Below are positions 42,617 through 52,462 of a stretch of DNA of 64,000 nucleotides, piece after piece. Source of the stretch: Tunturiibacter empetritectus (GTDB lineage Bacteria; Acidobacteriota; Terriglobia; Terriglobales; Acidobacteriaceae); assembly GCF_013410875.1 (NCBI RefSeq), contig NZ_JACCCU010000001.1:496001-560000 (forward strand). The letters run 5' to 3'. Each line of letters opens with the position of its first letter. Positions within the stretch are counted from its first letter, which is position 1. The position numbers were made by a program, and so were the translations under genes. Under the pieces are notes generated by a model. That model did no database searches, was not told the origin of the DNA, and was given only the letters and a program-made list of their open reading frames with translations.

Positions 42617-42757
42617 GTCTTGTTCTGCCATCGCGGCATCTTATTTCTAAACGCTTGGTTTTACATGATTCAAACGAAGCCGTTTTTACAATGACATCAC
42701 TTACGAAGCCTCTGACGCAGTAGGCAAAAATAAGAAAGTATCGCCCAAGGAGCTTTG

Positions 42758-45700
42758 ATGTGGATCGTTCGTCTCGCGCTTAGGAGACCTTATACTTTTG
42801 TCGTCTTGTCGCTGCTCTTGTTCGTCATCGGCCCCGTCGTCATGCTGCGGACGCCCGTCGATATCTTTCCGAACATCGATATCCCGGTCGTGTCCATCGT
42901 GTGGGCCTACGCAGGATTGTCGCCCGAGCAGCTGAACGATCGCATCGTTCTGCCCTACGAACGAAATCTGACGACTGTAGTCAACGACATCGAACACATC
43001 GAATCTCAGACGTTGAATGGCGTCTCCGTAGTAAAAGTTTTCTTTCAGCCGTCGGTAAACATCGCGCAGGCCGTGGCACAGGTTACGGCTGTCTCGCAGA
43101 CAGTTCTTCGCCAGGATCCGCAGGGTACGACACCGCCGCTGGTAATCCAGTACAGCGCCTCGAGCGTCCCAGTGTTGCAGCTTGGATTGTCTGGCCGCGG
43201 TCTCAGCGAACAGCAGTTGAACGACTTCGGCACCAACTTCATCCGCACACAGCTGGCTACAGTTCAGGGCGCTTCCACGCCATACCCCTATGGGGGGAAG
43301 CAGCGCCAAATCCAGGTGGATATTGACACCCAAAAACTGCAGGCCTGTGGTCTTTCCGCCTCAGATGTCGTCAACGCCGTGTCTGCGCAGAACATTATTC
43401 TGCCAGCTGGCGACATGAAGATGGGACATATTGACTACCAGGTAGAAACGAACAGCGCCCCAAGTTCGATTGCCGCACTGAATAATCTGCCTATAAAAAC
43501 GGTAAATGGCGCGACTACTTACATTCGCGACATCGGGAATGTCCGCGATGGATTTCCTCCGCAGACCAATATCGTGCGCGTCGACGGGCAGCGCGCTTCG
43601 TTGATGACAATACAAAAGACAGGGAACTCCTCGACGTTGCAAATCATCTCCAACGTGCGGGCCCAGCTTCCGCTGATCGCAGCTCAGTTGCCTCCAGCCC
43701 TGAAGATACAACCGATTGCCGACCAATCGGTCTTTGTCCGGGGGGCAATCAGCGGCGTCGTTCGCGAGGCGTTAATCGCCGCATGCCTTACCGCTGCGAT
43801 GATCTTGTTGTTTCTCGGCAGCTGGCGTTCCACCGTGATTATCGCGGTTTCCATCCCGTTGTCGGTGATCTGCTCCCTCCTGATGCTGGCCGCACTCGGC
43901 GAAACAATCAACATCATGACGCTCGGTGGATTGGCATTGGCGGTCGGTATTCTCGTAGACGACGCGACTGTCGAAATCGAGAACATCAATCGCAATCTCG
44001 AAGAGGGCAAGGAGGTAGAGCAGGCGATTCTCGATGGCGCAGCCCAGATCGCAGTCCCCGCATTCGTTTCAACGATTTCAATCTGTATCGTCTTCGTTCC
44101 TATGTTCTTTCTCGGAGGCGTGGCCCGCTATCTGTTCGTTCCTCTGGCGGAGGCAGTGGTCTTTGCAATGCTCGCGTCATACTTCCTATCGCGAACGATT
44201 GTCCCAACGATGGCGAAGTACCTGTTGAAACCGCATCAAGAGGGACAAACAGCCCAAGTCAGCCGCAACCCCCTGGTTCGCTTCCAGCTCACCTTTGAAA
44301 AGTACTTTGAAAAACTGCGCAATTGGTACCACGGCCTGTTGCACTTATTTTTGGAATATCGAGTCCCGTTTCTCCTATCGATTGGGGCCTTTTGGCTAGC
44401 TTCTCTGGTGCTTCTCTATCCATGGCTGGGACAGGACTTTTTCCCGTCAGTGGATGGAGGACAATTCAAACTGCACGTCCGTGCTCACACCGGCACCAGG
44501 ATAGAAGATACGGCCAGGCTTTGCGATCAGATCGAAGACGTAATTCGTCGCGAAATCCCAGCCGCAGAGCTAACCTCAATTATCGACAACATCGGCATCC
44601 CTTACTCTGGCCTGAATCTTTCTTACTCGAACTCCGCTCCTGTGGGTACGGCAGACGCAGACATTCTGGTCTCTCTCGACGAAAAGCATCACCCAACAGC
44701 CGAGTACACCCATAGTCTGCGTGACAAACTTACCACGCAGTTTCCCGGTACAGAGTTCTACTATCTGCCAACCGATATGGTGAGCCAGATCCTGAACTTC
44801 GGCTTGCCGGCGCAGATTGACGTTCAGGTTGTTGGACAGCAGGTCGCACAAAATCGCGTCCTCGCCGAGCAGATGATGCAGCAGATCAGTCATATTCCAG
44901 GAACGACCGATCTTCGAATTCAACAGCCGTTCAATCTACCAACATGGACCATCGATGTCGATCGCACTCGCGCCCAGCAGGTAGGGTATAGCCAGCGAGA
45001 CGTCACAAACAGTGTGCTTACCAGTCTTAGCGGCAGCTTCCAGACCAATCCAACGTTCTATCTCAATCCTCAGAATCATGTCAGCTACAACATCGCCGTG
45101 CAGACGCCACAATATAACGTGCAAAGCCTGCAACAGCTTGAGAACTTTCCTATCGCAACAAATGGCTCGACGCAGCAACCACAGATTCTCGGCAATCTAG
45201 CCTCCATTCGAAGAGGAGTCGAACAAGGAACGGTAAGTCTCTACAACGCGCGGCCGGTAATCGATATCTATGGCGCGGTTGAAGGGACAGACCTTGCAAG
45301 CGTTTCAACCAGGATTGAACAGATAGTCAAAGACAGCCAAGGCAAATTGCCCCGTGGAACCCAGCTCTTTGTTCGCGGGCAGATCCAGACGATGCACACC
45401 TCCTTCACGGGGCTGGTCTATGGACTTCTATTTTCGATCGTGCTCGTCTATGCGCTCATCGTAGTGAACTTCCAGAGTTGGCTTGACCCATTCATCATTA
45501 TCGCCGCGCTACCCGGGGCTTTGGCCGGAATTGTGTGGCTGCTGTTTATAACCGGCACGCACATCAGCGTCCCCGCGCTGACTGGCGCCATCATGTGTGT
45601 GGGTGTAGCGACGGCAAACTCCATTCTCGTAGTCAGCTTCGCGAAAGAACAGATGGACCTGGGAATGAATGCTCTCGACGCGGCACTCTCAGCCGGTTTT

Positions 45701-45931
45701 ACGCGATTCCGTCCAGTTATCATGACCGCACTCGCAATGATCATCGGCATGGTGCCAATGGCCCTCGGACTCGGCGACGGAGGCGAACAGAACGCGCCGC
45801 TCGGCCGAGCCGTCATTGGGGGGCTGCTACTGGCTACTTTTGGAACGCTCACCTTCGTTCCGGTCTTCTTTTCGTTTATGCATCGAAATGATCCTCCTCC
45901 CGTGGCTCAGGACGCGGAAGAATCACTATGA
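42758..45931 (+). CDS. RND efflux pump inner-membrane permease
   Basis: AAGGAG lies five bases before the ATG at 42758, giving 1057 residues. It has the full RND layout with N-terminal helix (PYTFVVLSLLLFVIGPVVMLRTPVDIFPN) and proton-relay motif AVGILVDDATVEIEN. The wording (LNDRIVLPYERNLTTVVNDIEHIES, DLRIQQPFNLPTWTIDVDR) resembles the MdtB/HAE group found beside NodT-type outer-membrane proteins. It is the first gene of a three-gene pump operon under the TetR gene. It has less similarity to the pump at 28-31 kb than a recent duplicate would show. Confidence 0.93.
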   Translation: MWIVRLALRRPYTFVVLSLLLFVIGPVVMLRTPVDIFPNIDIPVVSIVWAYAGLSPEQLNDRIVLPYERNLTTVVNDIEHIESQTLNGVSVVKVFFQPSVNIAQAVAQVTAVSQTVLRQDPQGTTPPLVIQYSASSVPVLQLGLSGRGLSEQQLNDFGTNFIRTQLATVQGASTPYPYGGKQRQIQVDIDTQKLQACGLSASDVVNAVSAQNIILPAGDMKMGHIDYQVETNSAPSSIAALNNLPIKTVNGATTYIRDIGNVRDGFPPQTNIVRVDGQRASLMTIQKTGNSSTLQIISNVRAQLPLIAAQLPPALKIQPIADQSVFVRGAISGVVREALIAACLTAAMILLFLGSWRSTVIIAVSIPLSVICSLLMLAALGETINIMTLGGLALAVGILVDDATVEIENINRNLEEGKEVEQAILDGAAQIAVPAFVSTISICIVFVPMFFLGGVARYLFVPLAEAVVFAMLASYFLSRTIVPTMAKYLLKPHQEGQTAQVSRNPLVRFQLTFEKYFEKLRNWYHGLLHLFLEYRVPFLLSIGAFWLASLVLLYPWLGQDFFPSVDGGQFKLHVRAHTGTRIEDTARLCDQIEDVIRREIPAAELTSIIDNIGIPYSGLNLSYSNSAPVGTADADILVSLDEKHHPTAEYTHSLRDKLTTQFPGTEFYYLPTDMVSQILNFGLPAQIDVQVVGQQVAQNRVLAEQMMQQISHIPGTTDLRIQQPFNLPTWTIDVDRTRAQQVGYSQRDVTNSVLTSLSGSFQTNPTFYLNPQNHVSYNIAVQTPQYNVQSLQQLENFPIATNGSTQQPQILGNLASIRRGVEQGTVSLYNARPVIDIYGAVEGTDLASVSTRIEQIVKDSQGKLPRGTQLFVRGQIQTMHTSFTGLVYGLLFSIVLVYALIVVNFQSWLDPFIIIAALPGALAGIVWLLFITGTHISVPALTGAIMCVGVATANSILVVSFAKEQMDLGMNALDAALSAGFTRFRPVIMTALAMIIGMVPMALGLGDGGEQNAPLGRAVIGGLLLATFGTLTFVPVFFSFMHRNDPPPVAQDAEESL

Positions 45932-45992
45932 GTAGCTCAGGATCGTTCAACCTATGGAACGCCGCGCCCGCAGCGCATTTGGAGAGATGGCA

Positions 45993-47288
45993 ATGAATCC
46001 CGACGAGCAGAAGATAAAACCAAATCAAGACCCAGGCAAAACGAAAGAGCAGCCAGCTAAGCACGACGTTGCGCAGACAAAGCCTGAACCGCCGAAGGTT
46101 TCGCGCCGATCCTTGCTGTCTATTGTCGTGATCGCGCTGATAGTAGCTGCGGTTGTGGCAGCTGTCGGTATCATCTCGCGCAAACATGCAAGTGCGGAAC
46201 TGACGAAGTACACCGAGAATACCTCTGCCCCGCCCGTAACGTTGGAGCAACCGGTCATGCAGCAGAATGCTCGAGAGGTTGTGCTTCCGGGCAACATTCA
46301 GGCCTTTGCCTTGGCGCCGATCTATGCGCGGACAACCGGCTATGTCAAAGCCTGGTATCACGACATTGGAGCACCGGTACGCAAGGGCGAACTACTTGCC
46401 GTGATCGAAACGCCTGAACTCGATCAACAACTCGCCTCCGCGAAGGCAGACCTCGCAACAGCAAAGAGCAACGCCGGTATCGCGAAGGTTACGGCGGATC
46501 GTTACAACGACCTGATAGGCCGCAACGCCGTCTCGCAACAAGACACCGACAACGCAGTGCAGGCGCTGGAAGCAAGGAGTACGCAGGTAGCCTCGTCTCA
46601 AGCGAATGTACAGCGGTTGGAGGAGTTGGTCTCCTTCGAACGTATCGTCGCGCCCTTCGATGGTGTGATCACAGCCCGCAACATCGATATAGGACAGCTC
46701 ATCTCAGCTACCGGCAGCACTACCACCGCCGGAGCCGGAACGATCTCGGGAAACAAGGAGATCTTTGACATATCCGCCGTTCGCACTCTCCGCGTGTTTA
46801 TCAACGTGCCGCAGATCTATTCACCCGACGCCAAGAACGGAACGATCGCAAAGTTGACTCTGCCGCAGTACCCAGGCCGCACCTTTCAAGGCAAGCTTGT
46901 TCGTTCGTCGGACTCGGTCGATCCTGCAACGCGAACCCTACTCGCAGAGGTAGACGTAGACAATCGCTCCGGTGAACTCCTTCCAGGTAGCTACACTGAG
47001 GTACACCTGAGTGTGTCGAGCGACGCACCGGCCCTCATAGTGCCGGTGAGTGCGCTGATTTTGGAACCGGACGGCTTGCGCGTCGCGACGGTGGATACCA
47101 ATCATCGTGTTCACATGACAAGGGTAACGCCAGGCCGCGACTACGGTACGACTGTCGAAATTCTAGCCGGCCTCAAGCCGGGAGAACCCATCGTCGGCAA
47201 CCCGCCCGACTCAATACTCGACGGAGAGGAAGTCCGCGTTATCAATAACAGCAATAATCAAGCACAGGCGCCAGAGGGGAAGCGATGA
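45993..47288 (+). CDS. RND efflux periplasmic adaptor
   Basis: The start at 45993 has GGAGAG eight bases upstream and gives 431 residues. A charged, Lys/Pro-rich cytosolic tail of about 45 residues precedes one membrane helix (SLLSIVVIALIVAAVVAAVG). Then come the lipoyl halves (TTGYVKAWYHDIGAPVRKGELLAVIE; FDGVITARNIDIGQL), a helical hairpin and barrel and membrane-proximal domains. The long cytosolic tail is a small oddity. It should couple the permease encoded upstream to the NodT-type channel encoded downstream. Confidence 0.9.
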   Translation: MNPDEQKIKPNQDPGKTKEQPAKHDVAQTKPEPPKVSRRSLLSIVVIALIVAAVVAAVGIISRKHASAELTKYTENTSAPPVTLEQPVMQQNAREVVLPGNIQAFALAPIYARTTGYVKAWYHDIGAPVRKGELLAVIETPELDQQLASAKADLATAKSNAGIAKVTADRYNDLIGRNAVSQQDTDNAVQALEARSTQVASSQANVQRLEELVSFERIVAPFDGVITARNIDIGQLISATGSTTTAGAGTISGNKEIFDISAVRTLRVFINVPQIYSPDAKNGTIAKLTLPQYPGRTFQGKLVRSSDSVDPATRTLLAEVDVDNRSGELLPGSYTEVHLSVSSDAPALIVPVSALILEPDGLRVATVDTNHRVHMTRVTPGRDYGTTVEILAGLKPGEPIVGNPPDSILDGEEVRVINNSNNQAQAPEGKR

Positions 47289-48724
47289 AGGCCCGCGTCT
47301 TATCGCTCACAGGAGCACTGCTCGGCACCATATTGCTGAACGGATGCAAAGTCGGACCAAACTATAAGGCTCCAGCCATGCCGGCCCCTCCCGCTTACAC
47401 GGACGACGGCCACAACGGTGATTGGTCCTCTGCCAAGCCAGCTGATGGAGTAGATCGAGGAACGTGGTGGGCCGTCTATCAGGATAATGAACTCAACAAT
47501 CTTGAGCAGCGATGCGCGACCGCTAACCAGAACATTGCCGCAGCTCTCCAGGCGTACGATCAGGCCCACGATCTCGTTCGCGAAAATCGTTCCTCGCTTT
47601 ACCCAACTGTATCGCTGGGCGCCGGCGCATCCCGCAATCGCATCTCAAACAACGCTCCTTTGAGACCGGTCAACACGGCCGCGAGCTACTGGGACTTCCT
47701 CATTCCGCTAAATATCTCCTGGGAGCCCGATCTGTGGGGCGGCATCCGCAGGCAGATTGAGTCGAGCGCAGCCAATGCACAGGCCACATCCGCGGATCTA
47801 GCCAACACTCAGCTCAGTCTCCAGGGACTACTCGCTGTCACCTTCTTTCAGATCCGAGGACTGGACCTTCAGCTACAACTTCTGCGATCGACGATCGATG
47901 CCTATGCCGAAGCCCTTCAACTTACAGAGGACCGCCTGACAGGTGGACTAAGTTCGGATAGTGACGTCCAACAGGCGAAGGCGCAGTTGGAAGAAACTCG
48001 AGCTCAGCTAATAGATATTGGAGTCCAGCGCGAACAGTTCGAACACGCAATCGCGGTTCTTACAGGAGAACCCGCAACAAGCTTTCACATCGCAGAACAT
48101 CCGATGATCGGCGATCCGCCTGCTATCCCCACCGGTGTCCCGTCGGAGTTGCTGGAACGGCGCCCGGACATTGCGGCCGCAGAACGTCGTGTTGCCTCAG
48201 CGAATGCTCTAATCGGCGTTGCCAAGTCCGCCTACTATCCCACCATCTTTCTTGGTGCAGGTGGCGGCGTGCAAAGCAGTACGATCAGCAATCTTTTTAA
48301 CTCAACCAGCACGCAATGGAACGCTGGTCCCTCGGCCAATGAGATTCTTTTCGACGCTGGTCGTAGAAGAGCACAGATGGACTTGGCAATTGCGCAACGA
48401 GAGCAGGCCACAGCTCTCTATCGTGAGCAGGTGCTTTCGGCGTTTCGCGATGTAGAAGACCAGCTGTCCGCCCTACGAGTGTTGGAACAAGAAGCATCGG
48501 TCCAGGCCAGAGCCGTAGATGCAGCAAAAAAGAGCACGGAACTCTCCACACTTCGCTACAAGCGCGGTCTCGCTCCCTACCTGGAAGTGCTGGCGAATCA
48601 GACAATCGAACTGACAGATGAGAGAGCTGCTGCCTCTTTAGTCTCTCGGAGAATTGTCGCAAGCACTCAGTTGCAGATGGCGCTTGGAGGCGGTTGGAAC
48701 TCCGCTCAACTCCCCGCCAACTAG
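47285..48724 (+). CDS. NodT-family outer-membrane efflux lipoprotein
   Basis: The 479-residue protein begins with a lipoprotein signal ending LLNGC, followed by KVGPNYKAP, the classic NodT/OprM opening. The body has the two-fold helical repeat (NLEQRCATANQNIAAALQAYDQA; ASANALIGVAKSAYYPTIFL) and family motif ERRPDIAAAERR. Its start overlaps the adaptor stop as ATGA. It completes the second tripartite pump. The short gap to the next gene, which is convergent, has no strong terminator. Confidence 0.92.
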   Translation: MKARVLSLTGALLGTILLNGCKVGPNYKAPAMPAPPAYTDDGHNGDWSSAKPADGVDRGTWWAVYQDNELNNLEQRCATANQNIAAALQAYDQAHDLVRENRSSLYPTVSLGAGASRNRISNNAPLRPVNTAASYWDFLIPLNISWEPDLWGGIRRQIESSAANAQATSADLANTQLSLQGLLAVTFFQIRGLDLQLQLLRSTIDAYAEALQLTEDRLTGGLSSDSDVQQAKAQLEETRAQLIDIGVQREQFEHAIAVLTGEPATSFHIAEHPMIGDPPAIPTGVPSELLERRPDIAAAERRVASANALIGVAKSAYYPTIFLGAGGGVQSSTISNLFNSTSTQWNAGPSANEILFDAGRRRAQMDLAIAQREQATALYREQVLSAFRDVEDQLSALRVLEQEASVQARAVDAAKKSTELSTLRYKRGLAPYLEVLANQTIELTDERAAASLVSRRIVASTQLQMALGGGWNSAQLPAN

Positions 48725-48787
48725 GGCGATTTACTCATCAAAGAGGGCGTCGGTTCACATGTATGTTGAGCCGACACCGATCCTCCG

Positions 48788-49825
48788 CTATCGCCGCTCT
48801 GGCAAAACACTCCAGATAGCCTCATCTTCCTGCCCGAGCACCCACGCACAAATCCCCTGCAGGTGTTGTTCCTTGGCAAGGTCGTAGCGATCGGCAAATC
48901 CCCGCTTCTCGGTATAAAAGATCCACTCGCGCATCTGATCCCGATAGAAGAAAAAATAAGCGCTGTGATCCTGTGAGTCCCACTGCTCATGGCCGTCGTA
49001 GGTATCACGCAGAGTCTGTACGTCAGCGGCGCTAATGTAATCTGCCGTAATGTTCGGCTTCTGTTCCTTGTCGTTGAGCCCTGGATCGCCGGCGTACCAG
49101 TGGTATCCATAGAGTGCAACTCCGAGCGATAGCTTCTCCCTTGGCACGACCTTCAGCGCATAATCCAAATTCTCATTCATCCACACCCATCCCCCGACAG
49201 GCCCAGGCGTAGTCCATCGCGTGTGCTGATCGTAAGTCATCAGGCAGATCAGGTCAACCGACTCACTAAGCGCCTTCAGATCGAACACGCCACGCCAATC
49301 CGCGAAGATCCACTTGCTGAAGGCGCTGTGGCCTGGGTGTCCCGGCGCGTTAGGAACAACCGCGATCTGCAACTGCAGGTGTTCTCGGTGCATAGCATCG
49401 GCGATGCGCTTCACCGTAGCCGAGAGAGCATCTCGATCGGTCCACGAGATATTCTCAAAGTCGAGCTGAAAGCCGTCATAACCATTCTGCTTGCACTCAG
49501 AGATCAGCGAACCAATCAACGCCGTCTGCGCCTGATCGCTGGCAAGCAACGAATGCACACCGGTCTTGTCAAAGATAGCGATAATGGGGAACAGGGAGAT
49601 ATGTCTCTGTTTCACCACGCGCATCACGCTCGGATCCGGCTCCCCGTACACCAGTCCGTTCGAATCAACGCCATACCAGGTCGGAACGATGATATCGATC
49701 TTGGTCTGATGCTCCATGAAATCGCGAACAGAATCTGGATGATCAGTCATATAAAACAGCGTCTTCGTTTGCGCGAAGACTGTTGGCACGACAAAGAAAA
49801 GGCAGAGCAGAAGCTTCGTCATCAA
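48788..49825 (-). CDS. Secreted GH18-family glycosidase (chitinase/endo-GlcNAcase-like)
   Basis: The 345-residue product has a signal peptide (LLLCLFFVVPTVFAQ). A GH18 barrel is indicated by YDGFQLDFENI (Asp117, Asp122 and catalytic Glu124), the strand LICLMTYDQHT and VPREKLSLGVALYGYHW. In the DGxDxDxE signature the middle Asp is Gln120, while the last Asp and Glu are kept. Family members cleave chitin or N-glycan core chitobiose, or are spore-type YaaH glycosidases. It lies 43 bp downstream of the GH92 mannosidase on the same strand, which favours glycoprotein-glycan degradation. Substrate is inference. Confidence 0.82.
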   Translation of the reverse strand: MMTKLLLCLFFVVPTVFAQTKTLFYMTDHPDSVRDFMEHQTKIDIIVPTWYGVDSNGLVYGEPDPSVMRVVKQRHISLFPIIAIFDKTGVHSLLASDQAQTALIGSLISECKQNGYDGFQLDFENISWTDRDALSATVKRIADAMHREHLQLQIAVVPNAPGHPGHSAFSKWIFADWRGVFDLKALSESVDLICLMTYDQHTRWTTPGPVGGWVWMNENLDYALKVVPREKLSLGVALYGYHWYAGDPGLNDKEQKPNITADYISAADVQTLRDTYDGHEQWDSQDHSAYFFFYRDQMREWIFYTEKRGFADRYDLAKEQHLQGICAWVLGQEDEAIWSVLPERR

Positions 49826-49868
49826 GACCTTTCACATAGCTGAAAGCAAATTCGATAAGTCGTGCGTT

Positions 49869-52214
49869 CTAGGTGTTCTCAAGAGTCAACGAAGGCGGAA
49901 CGTCCGTCGGCTGAGACCCAAACTCGAGATTCGGTTTGTCACCCATCTCGAAGACGATGCGCGCGCCATTCACAATATCCCGATGGTTGAACCAGGACTT
50001 CGTGTGCGGCTTTCCATTGAAGGTGACCGACTGAATATATTGATCGCTCGCCAAGTGGCGATGCGCAATAATCTCAAGCTGCTTGCCGTTGCCCAGTTGA
50101 ACGTTGACCTGATCGAACAAAGGTGTCCCAAAGATGTAGTTGCCGCTCACAGGGTCGACAGAATAAAAACCCAGCGAACTCAGGATGTACCACGACGACA
50201 TCTGGCCAACGTCTTCGTTACCTTGCAATCCATCCGGGAGCGGAGCGTACATCTTCTCCATCAGCATACGTACACGCGCCTGAGTCTTGTGCGGTTGGCC
50301 TGCGTAGGCATAAAGATAGGCGATATGATGTGACGGTTCGTTGCCATGCGCGTATTGACCCACCAGTCCGGCGATATCTGGAGGAGCGTCGGCAGGCAGC
50401 GTCGAAGGCTGATCGAACAACTGATCGAGCTTCTCGAGAAATTGCTTCTGTCCACCAAGAATCTCAATCAATCCCGCAGCATCGTGCTGGATCCCAAACG
50501 TAGTCTGCCAAGAGTTCGACTCAGTAAAGTCGCGCCACTTCTTGGAGGTGCCCATCTCAATCGGATCAAACGGCGCAGCCCACTCCCCGTTCGCCAGCTT
50601 GGGTCGCGCAAAGTTCATGGAGCGATCGTAGTAGTTGCGATAGTTGCGCGATCGCTCCACCAGCATCGTTGCATCGTCCGAGTGCCCAAGCTTCTTCGCC
50701 ACGTGTGCGATTGACCAGTCGTCATAGCAGTATTCAAACGTCTTGCTGACCGACTCTTCTTCGAGGTCGCAAGGAATATAGCCCTTCGAGCGGTAATATC
50801 CGAGACCGCGATAATCATCCACCATGGCGCGCTTCATCATCACCTTGTAAGCGCGTTCGTAGTCCACGCCTGCAATGCCCTTATTGCATGTTTCTGCTAT
50901 CACGGCAGCCGAGTGATATCCGGTCATCGTCCCGGTCTCGCAACCTTGCAGCGGCCACACCGGCATTCCTGCGGGGCTCTCCTCCGCCATGCGAATCAGC
51001 GCGTTCGCAAAGTCCGGCACGCGATCCGCCGACATCAGCGTGTACAGAGGATGCGTAGCTCGATAGGTATCCCACAGCGAAAACGCAGTGTAGTTTCGCT
51101 GCCCGTCACGAAGGTTGTGAATCTGCTTATCCATCCCTCGATAGCGACCGTCGACATCGTCGAAGAGCGAAGGCCCAACAGAGGCGTGGTACAGCGCAGC
51201 ATAAAAGATTCGCTGATGCGTCTCATTCTCAGTCTTGATCTTGATGCGCGAGAGCTGCTGATTCCACTTCTCCCGTGCGCTGCGGCGTACTTTTTCAAAG
51301 TCCCATCCCGGCAGCTCAATCTTCAGGTTGTTCGCGGCAGACTCCGCGCTGACTCCCGAGATTCCGGTCTTCACCAGAATCACCGGATCCTTCGCAGTAT
51401 CAAAGAACAAAATGCACTTCAAGGACTTGCCGGTCAACTGCTGCGTTCCCGCCGGAGCCTCCGTACCCTCCTGATAAAAGACAACCCGAGTCGGCTCCTG
51501 CGAGAACTTCATCGTGAAGTAGATCTGTCGTCCGTCGCCCCACGCCTTGGTGGTACGTCCTCCCGCGAATGTGTCGGATGCGGTACGTTCGAGGGAAGCT
51601 GTGACCACCGAAGACTGCCCGTTGGTTGCGTAGCTATGATCAAGGTCGACGATGATATGACCCGACTTCGGAGCATCCTTACCCGTGGGGAAGCTGTATC
51701 GATGCAGCCCGGTGCGCTCGGTCGCCGTCAGCTCCGCGCGAACTCCATAGTCCTTCAGAAGAACAGAATAGTAACCCGGTTCGGCATGTTCGTCTGCGTG
51801 GTCAAATCGCGAGCGGTAACCCGCATCCGGATTGCTGCGCGGACCAGGAACAATCTTCGACTCGCCGGTACCGGGCATCACCAGAAAGTCGAGCATATCG
51901 CCGCAGCCCGTGCCGCTCAAGTGAGTATGGCTGAAGCCCATAATCGACGTGTCGGAGATGTGATAGCCCGAACACCAATCCCACTGATCGTTGAAGGTGT
52001 CAGGACTGAGCTGGACCGCACCAAAAGGCACCGTAGCTCCAGGAAACGTATGTCCATGTCCGCCGGTGCCAATCCTTATATCCACCAGCGATGCGGCGTC
52101 GAAGGTAGCATCAGTCTTTGTGGACGGGTGGATCACTTTGCCAAAGGCGCTGGTCTCAGTCGCACCCACCGCACACACAGCCGAGACGCCGCCAAGAAAT
52201 TTTCTTCTGGAAAT
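49869..52214 (-). CDS. GH92 alpha-mannosidase
   Basis: A GTG at 52214, five bases after GGAG, is preferred to an upstream TTG because it places the signal motif ISRRKFLGG at the N terminus; the product then has 781 residues. The GH92 hallmark GTGGHGHTFPGATVPFG stands near residues 50-66. Later come SGTGCGDMLD, GMPVWPLQGCETGTMTGYHS and GNEDVGQMSSWY, which hold the catalytic and calcium-binding positions of the family. GH92 enzymes are calcium-dependent exo-alpha-mannosidases acting on N-glycans or mannans. The twin-arginine signal implies folded export. It is divergent from the GH125 gene. Confidence 0.93.
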   Translation of the reverse strand: MSRRKFLGGVSAVCAVGATETSAFGKVIHPSTKTDATFDAASLVDIRIGTGGHGHTFPGATVPFGAVQLSPDTFNDQWDWCSGYHISDTSIMGFSHTHLSGTGCGDMLDFLVMPGTGESKIVPGPRSNPDAGYRSRFDHADEHAEPGYYSVLLKDYGVRAELTATERTGLHRYSFPTGKDAPKSGHIIVDLDHSYATNGQSSVVTASLERTASDTFAGGRTTKAWGDGRQIYFTMKFSQEPTRVVFYQEGTEAPAGTQQLTGKSLKCILFFDTAKDPVILVKTGISGVSAESAANNLKIELPGWDFEKVRRSAREKWNQQLSRIKIKTENETHQRIFYAALYHASVGPSLFDDVDGRYRGMDKQIHNLRDGQRNYTAFSLWDTYRATHPLYTLMSADRVPDFANALIRMAEESPAGMPVWPLQGCETGTMTGYHSAAVIAETCNKGIAGVDYERAYKVMMKRAMVDDYRGLGYYRSKGYIPCDLEEESVSKTFEYCYDDWSIAHVAKKLGHSDDATMLVERSRNYRNYYDRSMNFARPKLANGEWAAPFDPIEMGTSKKWRDFTESNSWQTTFGIQHDAAGLIEILGGQKQFLEKLDQLFDQPSTLPADAPPDIAGLVGQYAHGNEPSHHIAYLYAYAGQPHKTQARVRMLMEKMYAPLPDGLQGNEDVGQMSSWYILSSLGFYSVDPVSGNYIFGTPLFDQVNVQLGNGKQLEIIAHRHLASDQYIQSVTFNGKPHTKSWFNHRDIVNGARIVFEMGDKPNLEFGSQPTDVPPSLTLENT

Positions 52215-52351
52215 CACTGATGCTCCATAGATACTGAGTCGGAATGTTGAATCCAAAAAACCAGTGTCGCTCAGACAGCCTCGCGTCTTTCACAAACACT
52301 TGCTCTATTGACGTAGACTAAACTGAACAGAGAGATAATTCGATCAAAATA

Positions 52352-52370
52352 TTGACTGATCATCGATCAA
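52352..52370. promoter_or_regulatory. Imperfect palindrome between GH92 and GH125 genes
   Basis: A 19-bp imperfect inverted repeat opens TTGAC and closes GATCAA around TGATCA. It lies between the divergent glycosidase genes and could be a shared operator. A related CGATCAAAAT lies at 52341. No matching regulator gene is nearby. Confidence 0.3.
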
Positions 52371-52462
52371 AAAGTCATCACTCTGAAGTGTTTTCGAAAA
52401 AAGTAGGCTTTCCGTGTCGACGGACCATAGCCGAACCTTCTTATCCGGAGCTTTCACCAAAG

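Noticed and set aside
28146..48724. The two RND pump operons as a recent duplication
   Set aside because: Gene order, adaptor type, outer-membrane protein type (TolC against NodT lipoprotein) and permease sequence differ throughout.
50913..52220. 435-codon plus-strand frame antisense to the GH92 gene
   Set aside because: Arg-rich antisense frame; the opposite strand carries clear GH92 motifs through the whole length.
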